Source: Planctomycetota bacterium | GTDB lineage: Bacteria > Planctomycetota > UBA8108 > UBA1146 | Direction of reading: 5' to 3' | Length of the DNA stretch: 40,212 bases | Assembly: GCA_002711105.1 (NCBI GenBank) | Contig: PAIH01000023.1 | Span: 86,529 to 126,740, forward strand | Part shown: one piece after another, positions 1-9,598 of the stretch | How the letters are laid out: each line of letters starts with the position of its first letter | Position numbering within the stretch: the stretch's first letter is position 1 | Notes under the pieces: generated by a model | Databases searched by the model: none | What the model saw: the letters and a program-made list of their open reading frames with translations, nothing else | Told to the model about the DNA's origin: nothing | Position numbers and translations under genes: made by a program

Positions 1-1755
1 CGATAACTGGACCCAGTTTCCGGGTTCGGTGACTTGATAGAGTTCATCGTCAGGTAAATCCTTCAACCTCTTTTGCCAGTATCGAGCACGCCTTTGTTTG
101 TAGTCGGGGGTCTTGGTGCGTTGTTGAGGTTGTTTCTCACCACCCACTCCTTTTGAAAGCAACTGTTCAGCAATCGATTGCTGATTCTGCGCCCCTTCCG
201 AGAGTGACACTGACAGCATGTTGAGAAAGGCCCTCCTGACCGGGTAGGAGAGAAAATCAAAACTGGCAAATCGAGTGAGGCCAGAGCGAATTCGATAACT
301 GACGGTGCTGTCAGAATTTGTCATCCCGATGCCGAATTCTTTGATGACCTTTAACCAGACCTCTTCAGAGAGGTTGGCCTGACGATTCTGTGCGGTGAGA
401 ACCCCCAGGGCTATTTCTGCATGGTGGGTAGAGAGGAGTTTTACGACCGGTTCTTCCCAGCCCTTCGGCAGAGAATGTGAACGATTGGACAGATAGCACA
501 GTGTTCCCAGCACAAGCGGGATTCGGCCGCTTGACTGGGCAATATCTTCTGCCAGTGCGTCGGCAATCCTGCCTGTGAGAACCTCATCCCACGTACTGGC
601 GGGTATTGCGTCATGGAGAGCTGTCCACAGAGATGCCATCCGGGGATTGGTCCATCGGAGAATCGGTAGTGCTTCTGGTGATAGGAGGGCTGCCACCAGC
701 TGTTTTCCGTGAGTCTGGACGAATCCAGGATCCTGGATTCGATTTTGTAGAACCAGCCAGGTCAGATGCTGGGTCCAGGGGGAGAGATCTCCACAGTGTC
801 GAACGAATAGATCGATGGACTTTTCGACTCCCGCCTCGATGAGCGGAGCGATCAGCGCATCGACTCGTTCCGTCGAGATCATCACGCTTCCGTCCAGATG
901 CGAGGAGATCAGTTTCGCGAGTTCAGGTAGAGCTTTCTGGTCTTGTCGACAGAGTCGCGCGAGCATTGTTGCGTCCTGGAATCTGGGTTCAGCAGTGGGT
1001 CGGGAAGGAGGAAGCGACCCTGCTTGTGGCCAAACACCTGCCAGGCGCATCAGGTGAGGGTTTTCACTCTTGGGAAGTTGTTTTGCGATGGCAGCTAAGA
1101 TTCTTTCTTGGGGAGAATGGTCAGCATACTGCTCGTCCAGGTCGTCACTGAGAAGGGCTACCCATGTTGCTAACTCTCCACTTGTTTCGGTCTTCCCCTG
1201 GGCTTTTTCCATCACGACTCGCTCTTCGTTGAAGATGACCCATGGGATTCCCGGTTCCACTCCTCGTGCCGGTGGTCCGGAGATACTGGAGGTATTGATC
1301 CCCGGGAACAAAATCTCGACCGAATACGGTGGTTCCGTTCCACGAATCTCAACCTGGATTCGACGTTCCTCTTTCTGGGAAGAGACCGTGGTTTGGCGAA
1401 GATTGTCCTGATGGAATCGGATCGTGGTGCCTGTGATTTCGTCCCGAGGGGAAAGTAGAGAAGAAGCCACGAGGTTGCCAACACGAATGACGTCCAGGTG
1501 TAAAACAGGGGGAGATAGAATCGCCAGCAGTTCTTTTGCTCGTGCGCGGATTTCTGGATCCGGATCCAGCAGGGTCGTGCGGAGAGCCTCTACTGCTACC
1601 GGGCCCGCCTCCAGAATGCGGCGAGCTGCTTCTTCCCTTGTGGCCCAGTCATCTGCACCCAGATCAGCGATCCAGGTCCCTAGATCGTCATCCAGGCCCA
1701 GCATGGCTGGCGGGTTTGAGAGCAGTAGGCACAAGAAAAAGACAGAGGACAACAT
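1..1755 (-). CDS. Secreted HEAT-repeat-like protein, 3' end cut by window edge
   Basis: This reading frame stays open for 585 codons from an ATG at 1755 down to base 1, with no stop. It is missing from the ORF track because it leaves the window. The N-terminus is a short hydrophobic signal-like segment (MLSSVFFLCLLL). Residues about 25-80 read like HEAT/armadillo helices (WATREEAARRILEAG, then DPDPEIRARAKELLAIL). The rest, a mixed alpha/beta stretch followed by a mainly helical part, I do not recognise. A GGGAG lies about 12 nt before the ATG. The gene is divergent from the sigma-54 regulator. Export and a protein-binding scaffold role are inferred. Short lines of the track between 63 and 2000 are shadows of this gene or its upstream region. 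Confidence 0.75.
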   Translation of the reverse strand, partial: MLSSVFFLCLLLSNPPAMLGLDDDLGTWIADLGADDWATREEAARRILEAGPVAVEALRTTLLDPDPEIRARAKELLAILSPPVLHLDVIRVGNLVASSLLSPRDEITGTTIRFHQDNLRQTTVSSQKEERRIQVEIRGTEPPYSVEILFPGINTSSISGPPARGVEPGIPWVIFNEERVVMEKAQGKTETSGELATWVALLSDDLDEQYADHSPQERILAAIAKQLPKSENPHLMRLAGVWPQAGSLPPSRPTAEPRFQDATMLARLCRQDQKALPELAKLISSHLDGSVMISTERVDALIAPLIEAGVEKSIDLFVRHCGDLSPWTQHLTWLVLQNRIQDPGFVQTHGKQLVAALLSPEALPILRWTNPRMASLWTALHDAIPASTWDEVLTGRIADALAEDIAQSSGRIPLVLGTLCYLSNRSHSLPKGWEEPVVKLLSTHHAEIALGVLTAQNRQANLSEEVWLKVIKEFGIGMTNSDSTVSYRIRSGLTRFASFDFLSYPVRRAFLNMLSVSLSEGAQNQQSIAEQLLSKGVGGEKQPQQRTKTPDYKQRRARYWQKRLKDLPDDELYQVTEPGNWVQLS

Positions 1756-2025
1756 GATATCTGGGTGCTCCCGGGTAATTGCGTGTTGCCCGAGATTCTC
1801 CTATTCTTCCTTACAAGACGGTTCTTCGAGGGGAAAGGCTCAAGGGGGTCACGGTTGAGAGCCGATATTCCCCAGTAGTAAGCCTTCCGAAGTCTCGTCA
1901 TTACCGGAGCTGTTCTCGATTCGAGAGAACTGTATTTCCGGCCAGGTGTTCCCTGGAAGGATACCCCGAATCGGGACCCAGTGCAGGTTCGTGAGTGCAC
2001 GGAAAACCAGGAGGCATTCAGCGTG

Positions 2026-3621
2026 ATGGAGAACTCTCTAGAAATGGAACTTCGAGCTGGGCTTCATGGCCTGACCGAAGTGGAGAGTGGGAAACGATTC
2101 GAGGTTTTAGCAGCTTTGCTGCTGGGAGCCTTGCTGAAGAGCTTTAAGGCCCGTTGCGCTGTTCTCCATTTGATTTCGGCTCCGGATCATGAGGGCGTTC
2201 GTCGAGCCGACGAAGTTCTGGTCCGCAGCGTGGGTGGTCAGAGGTTATCGGGGAACATCGATCACGAACTGCTGGAGAGCCTGGGAGCTCTCGAAGTACC
2301 TCAGTTGATCCAGGAATCCGGTCCGAACTCTTTGGCTCCAATTTTGAGTTATTCAATACCCCTCGTCGATGGAGAACGGGTTCTTATTTTGCTCGAGGGA
2401 AGTTCGGAATCAGAGTTCGATAAATCGGCAGCCGCAACTCTCCGTTCGATGATCGACCAGATCCAGTTTGATCTCGTCGATATTTACCTGATCGCTAAGC
2501 AGGCGAGGATGATCTCAAAGCTTGAGTCGAGGCTTGAGAGACTCGAGGAAGTGCTGGTGCAGCAGGATCTTGAAATACAGCTGGAAGATATTGAATCGAG
2601 CGCTCAACAGGTTGAGCCGTCCTACTCTGTAGGTGCGATATCGACGGTAGATCCAGGGATGATACAGGTTCTCTCACAGGTAGAGAGACTGAGAGATACG
2701 GATCTCAACGTCCTCATTCGAGGTGAAACTGGTACTGGCAAGGAACTTCTCGCACGCGCATTTCATGAAAACACGTCAAGATCCGGATGTTGCTTCGAGG
2801 TTGTTTCGTGCGCGTCTCTTGCTCCGACATTGATCGAAGGAGAACTGTTCGGCTGGCGTAAAGGCGCATTCAGTGGTGCTGATGAAGATCGGAAGGGTGT
2901 GTTCGAGAGGGCCAGTGGCGGCACGGTACTGCTCGATGAAGTGGGAGATATGCCGCTGGAGATCCAGCAAAGATTACTCCGGGTTCTACAAGAGGGTGCT
3001 CTCCGTCCGGTTGGGGCATCAGAATTGGTTACCGTCGACGTGCGAGTCATTGCATCCACTCGCCACGATCTTCAAGAACTTGTGAGTGCTGGAAAATTCC
3101 GAGAGGACCTTTACTACCGCCTTGCGGGTTTCGTACTGGAGGTCCCACCGTTACGAGAGCGAACCGCAGACATCCCAATCCTGATAAAGCAGTTCATCTC
3201 GGAGTCGGGCGGAACGGGTGATCATTCAAAGCGTTTCTCTGATAGTGCCGTGGGTGAACTGAAGGTTTACCCGTGGCCGGGGAATACTCGGCAGCTCAAA
3301 AATGTTGTCCAGCAAGCTCTTCTGACCTGCAATGGCCGCGTGATTCCTCGCAAGTTGGTTCAGCAGTATTTGGAGGAGTCGACCAGCGAACGACTACAAG
3401 GGGAAAAGGTCCAATCGACCCAGGATGAAATAGTACTGAGGATCCCCGCCACTGAAGGCTTTAATGACATTATCGCCGAGGTGGAGCGATTGGTGATCTT
3501 GACGGCATTGCAGAGGAATCGGGGTAACAAGTCCAGGGTGACCAAACAACTCAAGATTCCTCGCCAGACTCTTTATAACAAGATTGATCGTTATGGTATC
3601 GACGAGTCGGAGTACAAGTAG
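2026..3621 (+). CDS. Sigma-54-dependent enhancer-binding transcriptional regulator (GAF-like, AAA+, Fis HTH)
   Basis: This is an activator of RNA polymerase-sigma-54. A GAF-like sensory region fills about residues 1-170, followed by a short helical linker. The AAA+ domain carries Walker A GETGTGKE, the sigma-54 contact loop as GAFSGA (usual GAFTGA), Walker B LLDEVGD and the sensor/arginine region FREDLYYRL. A Fis-type helix-turn-helix closes the protein (NKSRVTKQLKIPRQTLYNKI). There is no receiver domain, so control is probably through the N-terminal domain. The track starts at a GTG at 1981. I prefer the ATG at 2026 or the GTG at 2023, because AGGAGG lies at 2008-2013. The gene is convergent with mgtE, with stops 10 bp apart. 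Target genes are unknown. Confidence 0.88.
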   Translation: MENSLEMELRAGLHGLTEVESGKRFEVLAALLLGALLKSFKARCAVLHLISAPDHEGVRRADEVLVRSVGGQRLSGNIDHELLESLGALEVPQLIQESGPNSLAPILSYSIPLVDGERVLILLEGSSESEFDKSAAATLRSMIDQIQFDLVDIYLIAKQARMISKLESRLERLEEVLVQQDLEIQLEDIESSAQQVEPSYSVGAISTVDPGMIQVLSQVERLRDTDLNVLIRGETGTGKELLARAFHENTSRSGCCFEVVSCASLAPTLIEGELFGWRKGAFSGADEDRKGVFERASGGTVLLDEVGDMPLEIQQRLLRVLQEGALRPVGASELVTVDVRVIASTRHDLQELVSAGKFREDLYYRLAGFVLEVPPLRERTADIPILIKQFISESGGTGDHSKRFSDSAVGELKVYPWPGNTRQLKNVVQQALLTCNGRVIPRKLVQQYLEESTSERLQGEKVQSTQDEIVLRIPATEGFNDIIAEVERLVILTALQRNRGNKSRVTKQLKIPRQTLYNKIDRYGIDESEYK

Positions 3622-3631
3622 ATTTCTCGCC

Positions 3632-5077
3632 TTAGACGGATCTGAGCATCGTCTCTGCTACCGCCATGAAAATAATCGCAGCAGTCACATCATTGAAGCT
3701 GGTGATGAATGGACCCGCTACCAATGCTGGGTCGAGTCCCATCTTGCCGCATAGAATCGGTAAGACGGTTCCGCAGGCATTGGCAAAGATGATTCCAGTT
3801 CCGATACCAGCTGCTACAGCGACAGGTAGCCGCAGGAATTGTCCGGTCATTTCGAATCCTGTAGCGATGAAGAGAACGGCTCCAACGACCATTCCGATGG
3901 CAACAGCGATGAGCAATCCAACGACCACCTCTTGACGGAAAAGACGGAAAGTCGATCTTCCCAGTTCGATGTCTCCCACCGCCATTCCGCGAACCACGAT
4001 TGTCGCTGATTGTGTTCCAACCCCTCCGGCGATTCCCATCACGAGTGGGATGAATGCGGCCAGTAACAACCGTTGCTCGGTTGTAGAAGTGAGGATTTCT
4101 GTGAAATCCAGATCGCCTGGATGCATCCATGCCAGAATGAAACCGCTGATCACCGGTAACAGCAGCCAGGGGATTCTAACAAGAGCTCTCTTGAGTACTT
4201 TTTGCTGTGCCGGGTGGCTCTCTGGTGCTCCGGCGAGTCGGTATATGTCCTCGTCTGCCTCGTCGGAAAGGATTTCCAGGATGTCATCGATGGTTGCGAC
4301 GCCGAGCAGATGATCATCATCGTCGACCACCGGGATAGCTTGTAGATTATATTTCAGGGCCAGTTGTGCGACATCTTCCTGATCTTCATCTACCGGAACT
4401 GAGATCACTTCGGTGGTCATCAGTTCGCTAACGTTTTGGTGAGGATCTGCTCCGAGTAAATCCCGGATCGAGATGACTCCGATCAGGTGCCGATTTTTAT
4501 CGATGATGTAAACGTAGTTCACCACTTCTGTGTCGATATGTTCCTGAATCCGGATGAGGGAATCCTCTGCGGAGAGGCCTGGATCGATTGCGATATAATC
4601 CAGTGTCATGATTCCGCCGGCAGAGTGTGGCGGGTGTTGCATCAGTCGCAACAATTCGACCGTAGTCGACGGTTCCATTTCCGCCAGTACTTCCCTGCGT
4701 TGTCCTTGAGGAAGATCGTTGAGTAGATCGGTGGCCTCGTCAGGCGGCATTTCCTCGAGGATCTTCTTGAGCCGATTTACGTCGAGGTTCTCGATGACCT
4801 GTTCACGGGAAGTGGCATCCGTTTCGTCGATCACCTCCGCCTGTGCTTCGGTGCCGATGGCAGCAAAGACTTTCAACTTTTCGTTAGGCTCGAAATCGTC
4901 GAGAATGTCTGCGATATCCTCGGGGCGGATGCCTTCGAGAACCCTCCTGAGCCCCTCACCTATGTCGGCGGAATCGATGCAGGAACGGATCTCCTCGATG
5001 AGGTTCGTGGGGTCGTGGGGGAGCTGGGACAAGACGTAAACCTCTTCTTTCCAGAATCGGTTGCTGATGGTCTCCAT
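3632..5077 (-). CDS. mgtE: Magnesium transporter MgtE
   Basis: MgtE is a Mg2+ channel/transporter of the inner membrane. At 481 aa the protein has the family's usual length. An acidic helical MgtE_N domain covers about residues 20-150 (RPEDIADILDDFEPNEK, then MPPDEATDLLNDLPQ). A CBS pair follows at about 155-285 (AGGIMTLDYIAI, then VSIRDLLGADP), with the acidic connecting helix that senses Mg2+. Five membrane helices follow from about residue 305, with the conserved GGVGTQSATIVVRG and the C-terminal segment NDVTAAIIFMAVAE. The N-domain and CBS module are known to gate the pore according to cytosolic Mg2+. The gene stands alone, convergent with the upstream regulator and divergent from the response regulator. 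Confidence 0.95.
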   Translation of the reverse strand: METISNRFWKEEVYVLSQLPHDPTNLIEEIRSCIDSADIGEGLRRVLEGIRPEDIADILDDFEPNEKLKVFAAIGTEAQAEVIDETDATSREQVIENLDVNRLKKILEEMPPDEATDLLNDLPQGQRREVLAEMEPSTTVELLRLMQHPPHSAGGIMTLDYIAIDPGLSAEDSLIRIQEHIDTEVVNYVYIIDKNRHLIGVISIRDLLGADPHQNVSELMTTEVISVPVDEDQEDVAQLALKYNLQAIPVVDDDDHLLGVATIDDILEILSDEADEDIYRLAGAPESHPAQQKVLKRALVRIPWLLLPVISGFILAWMHPGDLDFTEILTSTTEQRLLLAAFIPLVMGIAGGVGTQSATIVVRGMAVGDIELGRSTFRLFRQEVVVGLLIAVAIGMVVGAVLFIATGFEMTGQFLRLPVAVAAGIGTGIIFANACGTVLPILCGKMGLDPALVAGPFITSFNDVTAAIIFMAVAETMLRSV

Positions 5078-5332
5078 CCGGTCCCGTTATATCAACAGAA
5101 CCAGAGCCCTGAACTGTCTGCCACGGTGGCAGGACGACTCTGCCGTACCGGACGCGATCTGACAAAATGGCAGCTTTTCTCGATCGGATGTCGATGAAAA
5201 GTTACCCGGATCGTGTGCAAGTTTCTGTTTCACAACAACTTGTGAATACAGTGGTGGGCTGAGGTCTGGCGGCACGATCATTGCAAAATAAGAGGTTACC
5301 CGGAAAGGGCCGGGTTCTGGGAGGTCGCTCCT

Positions 5333-5803
5333 ATGCTGTCTGAGATTTCTATCCCGGGATCAGGGTCCTCGGGAACGAGCTTTTCGGGATCTCAGTACCG
5401 GGTGTTGCTGGCAGACGACGATGCGGGAGTGCGCACCAGTCTGGCCGCCCTGCTCGATGGGGATGGATTCCTCACGGAGCACGCCAGTGGGGGGCAAGAA
5501 GTCCTCTCCCTGTTGAGAAATTTCCAGCAGAAAAGCACTGCTGGAACACTTGCTGTTCGCCCGTTCGATTTCCTGGTGCTTGACGTACACATGCCGGATC
5601 TCACCGGAGTCGAAGTTCTGAGACGGATTCGCAGCGAATATCGCTGGCGATTCCCGGCGTTGTTCGTCAGCGGTGAGGCCAGTGTCGAATTGGAGAGAGA
5701 TGTTGAGGAAGTTGGTGGTTTCGCGTTGTTGCCGAAACCGGTCGAGCCAGATCTGTTCCGGAGCAGAATCCGGGATCTCGTTCGTACCTTGCTAGAGAAT
5801 TGA
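5333..5803 (+). CDS. Single-domain response regulator (receiver only)
   Basis: This 156-aa CheY-like receiver has no output domain. The acidic pocket is LLADDDAG (about residues 24-31). The phospho-acceptor Asp lies in FLVLDVHMPD (about residue 84), followed by the conserved LTG turn. The switch Ser is in LFVSGEAS and the conserved Lys in LLPKPVEP. About 20 residues rich in Ser and Gly precede the domain. GGGAGG lies about 10 nt before the ATG. It probably passes phosphate to, or regulates, an unlinked partner. No histidine kinase is present in the window. It sits just upstream of groES on the same strand, with about 90 bp between them, so co-transcription is possible but not shown. Confidence 0.88.
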   Translation: MLSEISIPGSGSSGTSFSGSQYRVLLADDDAGVRTSLAALLDGDGFLTEHASGGQEVLSLLRNFQQKSTAGTLAVRPFDFLVLDVHMPDLTGVEVLRRIRSEYRWRFPALFVSGEASVELERDVEEVGGFALLPKPVEPDLFRSRIRDLVRTLLEN

Positions 5804-5894
5804 TAAGAGTTGATCTCTGAGGGCTCCCGGAACGGAGTTCTTAGGAATTGAGGAGAGAATGTCCACACAGACACGAGAAAGGGAGGAGACTCCA

Positions 5895-6197
5895 ATGTCA
5901 AAACTGAATCTTCGTCCGCTCAATGACAAGATCGTCGTGAAGCGGCTCGAAGCGGAAGACCGGACCAAGGGCGGTATCTTCTTGCCAGACAATGCGAAGG
6001 AAAAGCCGAGAGAGGGCAAGGTCATGGCTCTTGGGGATGGCAAATTGCTCAAGGACGGCAATCGCGCAAAGTTCCAGGTTAGCGAGAATGATCGTGTGAT
6101 CTTCAGTTCCTATGCTGGTACCGAGATCAAAGTGGAAGGTCAGGAGTACCTGATCATGAGTGAGGACGACGTCCTCGCCATCGTTAACGCTGACTAG
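5895..6197 (+). CDS. groES: Co-chaperonin GroES (Cpn10)
   Basis: GroES is the heptameric lid of the GroEL folding chamber. The 100-aa sequence matches the Cpn10 family along its length: LRPLNDKIVVKRLEAEDRTKGGIFLPD, shown here as its two conserved stretches, contains the N-terminal strand and the mobile loop. KVMALGDG and YAGTEIKVEGQEYLIM are also conserved. The track starts at 5859, but GGGAGGAG sits directly before the ATG at 5895, and the family starts at this point (MSKLNLRPLNDK). groEL follows 73 bp downstream, the usual bicistronic order. I looked for a CIRCE element (TTAGCACTC-N9-GAGTGCTAA) upstream and did not find one. Confidence 0.97.
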   Translation: MSKLNLRPLNDKIVVKRLEAEDRTKGGIFLPDNAKEKPREGKVMALGDGKLLKDGNRAKFQVSENDRVIFSSYAGTEIKVEGQEYLIMSEDDVLAIVNAD

Positions 6198-6270
6198 TTA
6201 GTAGAGATTAACCGTGTCTTTCGCGAATTGAACTTTGCGAAGGACAGATGATAAGAGAGGAACTGACACG

Positions 6271-7932
6271 ATGGGCGCAAAGCGCATCGCGTTTGACCAC
6301 GAAGCCCGCGACGCTGTACGCCGTGGCGTACAGAAGCTCGCTAAAGCTGTCATGGTCACGCTCGGCCCCAGAGGCCGTAATGTCGTTCTTGAGAAATCTT
6401 TTGGCGCACCCACTGTCACCAAGGACGGTGTCACAGTGGCGCGTGAAATCGAACTCGAGGACTCGTTTGAAAACATGGGAGCGCAGATGGTAAAGGAAGT
6501 TTCTTCGAAAACTTCAGACAACGCCGGAGACGGCACCACCACTGCGACCGTGCTTGCCAGTGCAATCTTCCACGAAGGTCTGCGCAATGTTACAGCGGGT
6601 GCGAACCCGGTGTGCCTTCAGCGTGGAATCCAGAAAGCTGTTGAGAACATCATCGAGCAGCTGGGTGTCATGTCCACCGAGGTGAAAGACAAGACTGAGA
6701 TTGCTCAGGTCGGCAGCATCGCGGCCAACAATGACCCTGAGATCGGCAACATCATTGCGGATGCGATGGAGAAGGTCGGCAAGGATGGAGTCATCACCGT
6801 GGAGGAGGGTAAATCCCTTGATACCACCGTGGACTGGGTCGAAGGGATGCAGGTCGACAAGGGCTACCTCTCTCCTCACTTCGTGACCGATACCGAGGAG
6901 ATGTCCTGCATTCTTGAGGATCCGTACATCCTTATCCATGAGAAGAAGGTTGGTTCCATCAAGGACCTTGTCCCGCTGCTGGAGAAGATCGCTCAGTCTG
7001 GAAAGCCGATCCTGGTACTCGCAGAGGATGTTGAAGGCGAAGCTCTCGCAACCCTGGTTGTGAACAAGCTGCGCGGCACCTTCTCTTGCTGTGCCGTGAA
7101 GGCACCAGGTTTTGGAGATCGTCGCAAAGCGATGCTCGAAGACATTGCCATCCTCACCGGTGGCCGTGCCATCTTCGATGATCTTGGAATTGACCTGAAG
7201 AACGTAGATATCTCGTTCCTGGGTCGCGCCAAGAAAGTCATCATCGAAAAAGAAGCGACGACCCTCATCGAGGGAGCAGGTTCTTCTGCCGATATCAAGA
7301 GTCGGATTGATCAGATCCGTGCCGAGATAGAGAAGGCTTCCTCCGACTACGATCGCGAAAAGCTTCAGGAGCGCCTGGCAAAGCTCTCCGGTGGTGTTGC
7401 CCAGATTAACGTGGGTGCTGCGACCGAGACCGAAATGAAGGAAAAGAAGGCTCGCGTCGAAGATGCTCTTCACGCAACCCGTGCAGCGGTTGAAGAGGGC
7501 ATTGTACCGGGTGGTGGTGTCGCTCTTCTGCGCGCCAGCCTGATGCTCGACGATGTTGTCGTCAAGGGTGACGAAGCCATCGGTGTTGATATCGTCCGTC
7601 GGGCGGTCGAGGCTCCGATCCGTCAAATCGCCGAAAATGCTGGTGTCGATGGCGCCATCGTTAGCGAGCGTGTCAAGGCAGGTAAGGACTCTCATGGTTT
7701 CGATGCTCTCAATATCGACTACGTCGACATGATTGAGGCAGGAATCATCGATCCAACCAAGGTCACTCGCACGGCGCTTGAGAATGCCGCTTCCATTGGA
7801 GGATTGCTTCTCACGACAGAGGCTGTGGTCAGCGACATGCCCAATAACGACAATGCTAGTGGTGGCGGTGGTGGTGCTCCCGCCGGCATGGGTGGCATGG
7901 GCGGTATGGGCGGCATGGGCGGGATGTACTAA
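6271..7932 (+). CDS. groEL: Chaperonin GroEL (Cpn60)
   Basis: GroEL is the ATP-dependent double-ring foldase of the cytoplasm. The protein is 553 aa, full length. The ATP-binding [11 protein letters not shown], the apical-domain region and the C-terminal equatorial motif GGGVALLRA are all visible. The tail is the classic Gly-Met repeat ([13 protein letters not shown]). The ORF track extends to a TTG at 6235. The ATG at 6271 is preceded by AGAGGA and gives the expected start ([15 protein letters not shown]), so I use it. The gene forms a unit with groES and ends at a hairpin about 30 bp downstream. Planctomycetes often carry several groEL copies, and this one keeps a cognate groES. Confidence 0.97.
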   Translation: MGAKRIAFDHEARDAVRRGVQKLAKAVMVTLGPRGRNVVLEKSFGAPTVTKDGVTVAREIELEDSFENMGAQMVKEVSSKTSDNAGDGTTTATVLASAIFHEGLRNVTAGANPVCLQRGIQKAVENIIEQLGVMSTEVKDKTEIAQVGSIAANNDPEIGNIIADAMEKVGKDGVITVEEGKSLDTTVDWVEGMQVDKGYLSPHFVTDTEEMSCILEDPYILIHEKKVGSIKDLVPLLEKIAQSGKPILVLAEDVEGEALATLVVNKLRGTFSCCAVKAPGFGDRRKAMLEDIAILTGGRAIFDDLGIDLKNVDISFLGRAKKVIIEKEATTLIEGAGSSADIKSRIDQIRAEIEKASSDYDREKLQERLAKLSGGVAQINVGAATETEMKEKKARVEDALHATRAAVEEGIVPGGGVALLRASLMLDDVVVKGDEAIGVDIVRRAVEAPIRQIAENAGVDGAIVSERVKAGKDSHGFDALNIDYVDMIEAGIIDPTKVTRTALENAASIGGLLLTTEAVVSDMPNNDNASGGGGGAPAGMGGMGGMGGMGGMY

Positions 7933-7961
7933 TCCCGGATTGGTTCATTTGAAAACGGAAG

Positions 7962-7996
7962 GGCCCTGCAGCGTACGCCGTTGCAGGGCCTTATTT
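7962..7996 (+). terminator. Rho-independent-like terminator after groEL
   Basis: A perfect 9-bp stem (GGCCCTGCA / TGCAGGGCC) with an 11-nt loop is followed by TTATTT. It lies about 30 bp after the groEL stop and before the convergent helicase gene. The T tract is short, so strength is uncertain. Confidence 0.7.
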
Positions 7997-8044
7997 GTAA
8001 GCTGCAATGAGGTGATTCAGCATAGACCGTATCGATGGACACGA

Positions 8045-9436
8045 TCAACGAGGGCCGCTAGGCCGTTTCTTCTGCCCCGATGACTGGCGATTACGACTCT
8101 TGGGATTCCCTTTGCGCCCATCGCGAGCTGATCCTCCAGGTCTCTTTCCGGGTCGGCTTCCAGGTTTGCCCCCAGCTCTACCCATCGGTCTGCCTCGAGC
8201 AGGTCTGGAGCGAGAATGCGTATCGGGGCGGGCACCACGAGGTGGATGCCAAGTTACCTCGGAGATGGGGAACCCTGTTTCCCGAACGATGCGATTCCAC
8301 GATAGCCTGGAGCGCGAATCGACGAGACTGATGGCGGAGCCCTTTGCCCCGGCTCGACCGGTTCTGCCGATGCGGTGGACATAGGTCTCGACCTCGTCAG
8401 GTATATCGTAATTCACGACTCGAGAAACCGCTTCCACATCGAGTCCTCGGGCAGCCACATCGGTTGCAACCATGGTGGTGATTTGCTTCTTTTTAAATCC
8501 TTCGAGGATCTTGAAACGCCGATCCTGGTCATGCTCCCCGTGCAGGGAGCCCGCCGGATAACCGCGTCCCCAGAGATCTCGATCAAGTTCGATCACCGCC
8601 CTGCGTGTGTTGCAGAATATGATGCAGGTCTCTTCCTTGTATTGATCCAGCAGCTGGTGGATCCAGTACTTCTTCGCCCAGTCTTCACAATGAATAAATT
8701 TCTGATCGATTTCTGGGACCGTGGCGATCTCCTGGATGGTCGATATGACCTGCGGATTTTTCATGAACCGTTTCATGAGTGATTTGATCCGTGGCGGTAG
8801 AGTTGCGGAAAATAGATAGGTCTGTCGGTCAGATGAGGTGTGTTCGAGGATCTCGGATACGTCGTCGATGAAGCCCATGTCGAGCATTCGATCTGCTTCA
8901 TCAAGAACGACATGATCAGCCCAACCGAGACGAATCTTGCCGCTTCGCAGGAAGTCGAGCACCCTGCCAGGTGTTCCTACGACCATTTGTGCGCCCCGCC
9001 GCAGTTGCAGTAATTGTTGAGATTGATGGACTCCCCCGACAACAAGAGCGACACGAATGCCAAGTGCTTCCCCCATGGCGGAAGCCACTTCCTCTACTTG
9101 CTGGGCAAGTTCACGTGTAGGACACAAGACCAGGGCTTGCACCGCGACTCGCTCCGAATCCAGCTTGCCGATGATGGGAGCAGTGAAGGCGAGGGTCTTA
9201 CCCGTTCCAGTCTCCGCCTTGCCAATCAGATCAATGCCATCCATGGCAACCGGAATCGCCATTTCTTGAATCGGTGTGGGATAGAGGAATCCCATCTGGG
9301 CAAGGCGCTGCAAAACCTCGTCAGGGAGTTGAAGATCAGAGAAGGAAGTCTTGGAAGAATCTTCTTCGGGAGTTTCTTTGGCTTCCGAAGAGGGATCGGG
9401 CTGATCCAGTCCGGAGAGGAAATCATCGCTATGCAT
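8045..9436 (-). CDS. DEAD-box ATP-dependent RNA helicase with basic C-terminal tail
   Basis: All core motifs of the DEAD-box family are present: a Q motif with PTPIQ, Walker A AETGTGKT, PTRELAQQ, TPGR, VLDEADRM, SAT, ARGLD and HRIGRTGR. The C-terminal tail of about 75 residues is rich in Arg, Gly, Lys and Pro, as in RhlE-type helicases, where such tails bind RNA. Its likely role is rRNA or mRNA remodelling. The track starts at 9577, leaving 21 bp before the divergent ugd gene and adding about 47 residues of poor coding character. The ATG at 9436 (MHSDDFLSGLD) leaves a normal divergent promoter region. An ATG at 9472 is also possible, and no strong ribosome binding site decides between them. 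Confidence 0.93.
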   Translation of the reverse strand: MHSDDFLSGLDQPDPSSEAKETPEEDSSKTSFSDLQLPDEVLQRLAQMGFLYPTPIQEMAIPVAMDGIDLIGKAETGTGKTLAFTAPIIGKLDSERVAVQALVLCPTRELAQQVEEVASAMGEALGIRVALVVGGVHQSQQLLQLRRGAQMVVGTPGRVLDFLRSGKIRLGWADHVVLDEADRMLDMGFIDDVSEILEHTSSDRQTYLFSATLPPRIKSLMKRFMKNPQVISTIQEIATVPEIDQKFIHCEDWAKKYWIHQLLDQYKEETCIIFCNTRRAVIELDRDLWGRGYPAGSLHGEHDQDRRFKILEGFKKKQITTMVATDVAARGLDVEAVSRVVNYDIPDEVETYVHRIGRTGRAGAKGSAISLVDSRSRLSWNRIVRETGFPISEVTWHPPRGARPDTHSRSRPARGRPMGRAGGKPGSRPGKRPGGSARDGRKGNPKSRNRQSSGQKKRPSGPR

Positions 9437-9598
9437 GGTTTTATTGTACGCATCTCGACTTCCCAGCGACATCAGACCGGTGAGAATTCCTTCAGCTTTG
9501 GTGTAGGAAGGGGATGGCTCTGATATGATTCCTGAGATTATTGACGATGCGTTGCGACGCGTCGGCCTCCTTAACACCTGGAATGAAGGTATTCAGGC

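Noticed and set aside
5804-5894. CIRCE heat-shock operator before groES
   Set aside because: No TTAGCACTC-N9-GAGTGCTAA or close variant is present.
5392-5901. 169-aa minus-strand ORF
   Set aside because: Antisense to the response regulator and groES start; Ser/Arg-rich shadow composition.
6514-7695. 393-aa minus-strand ORF opposite groEL
   Set aside because: It lies wholly antisense to a certain groEL and exists because of groEL codon bias; its translation shows no family motif.
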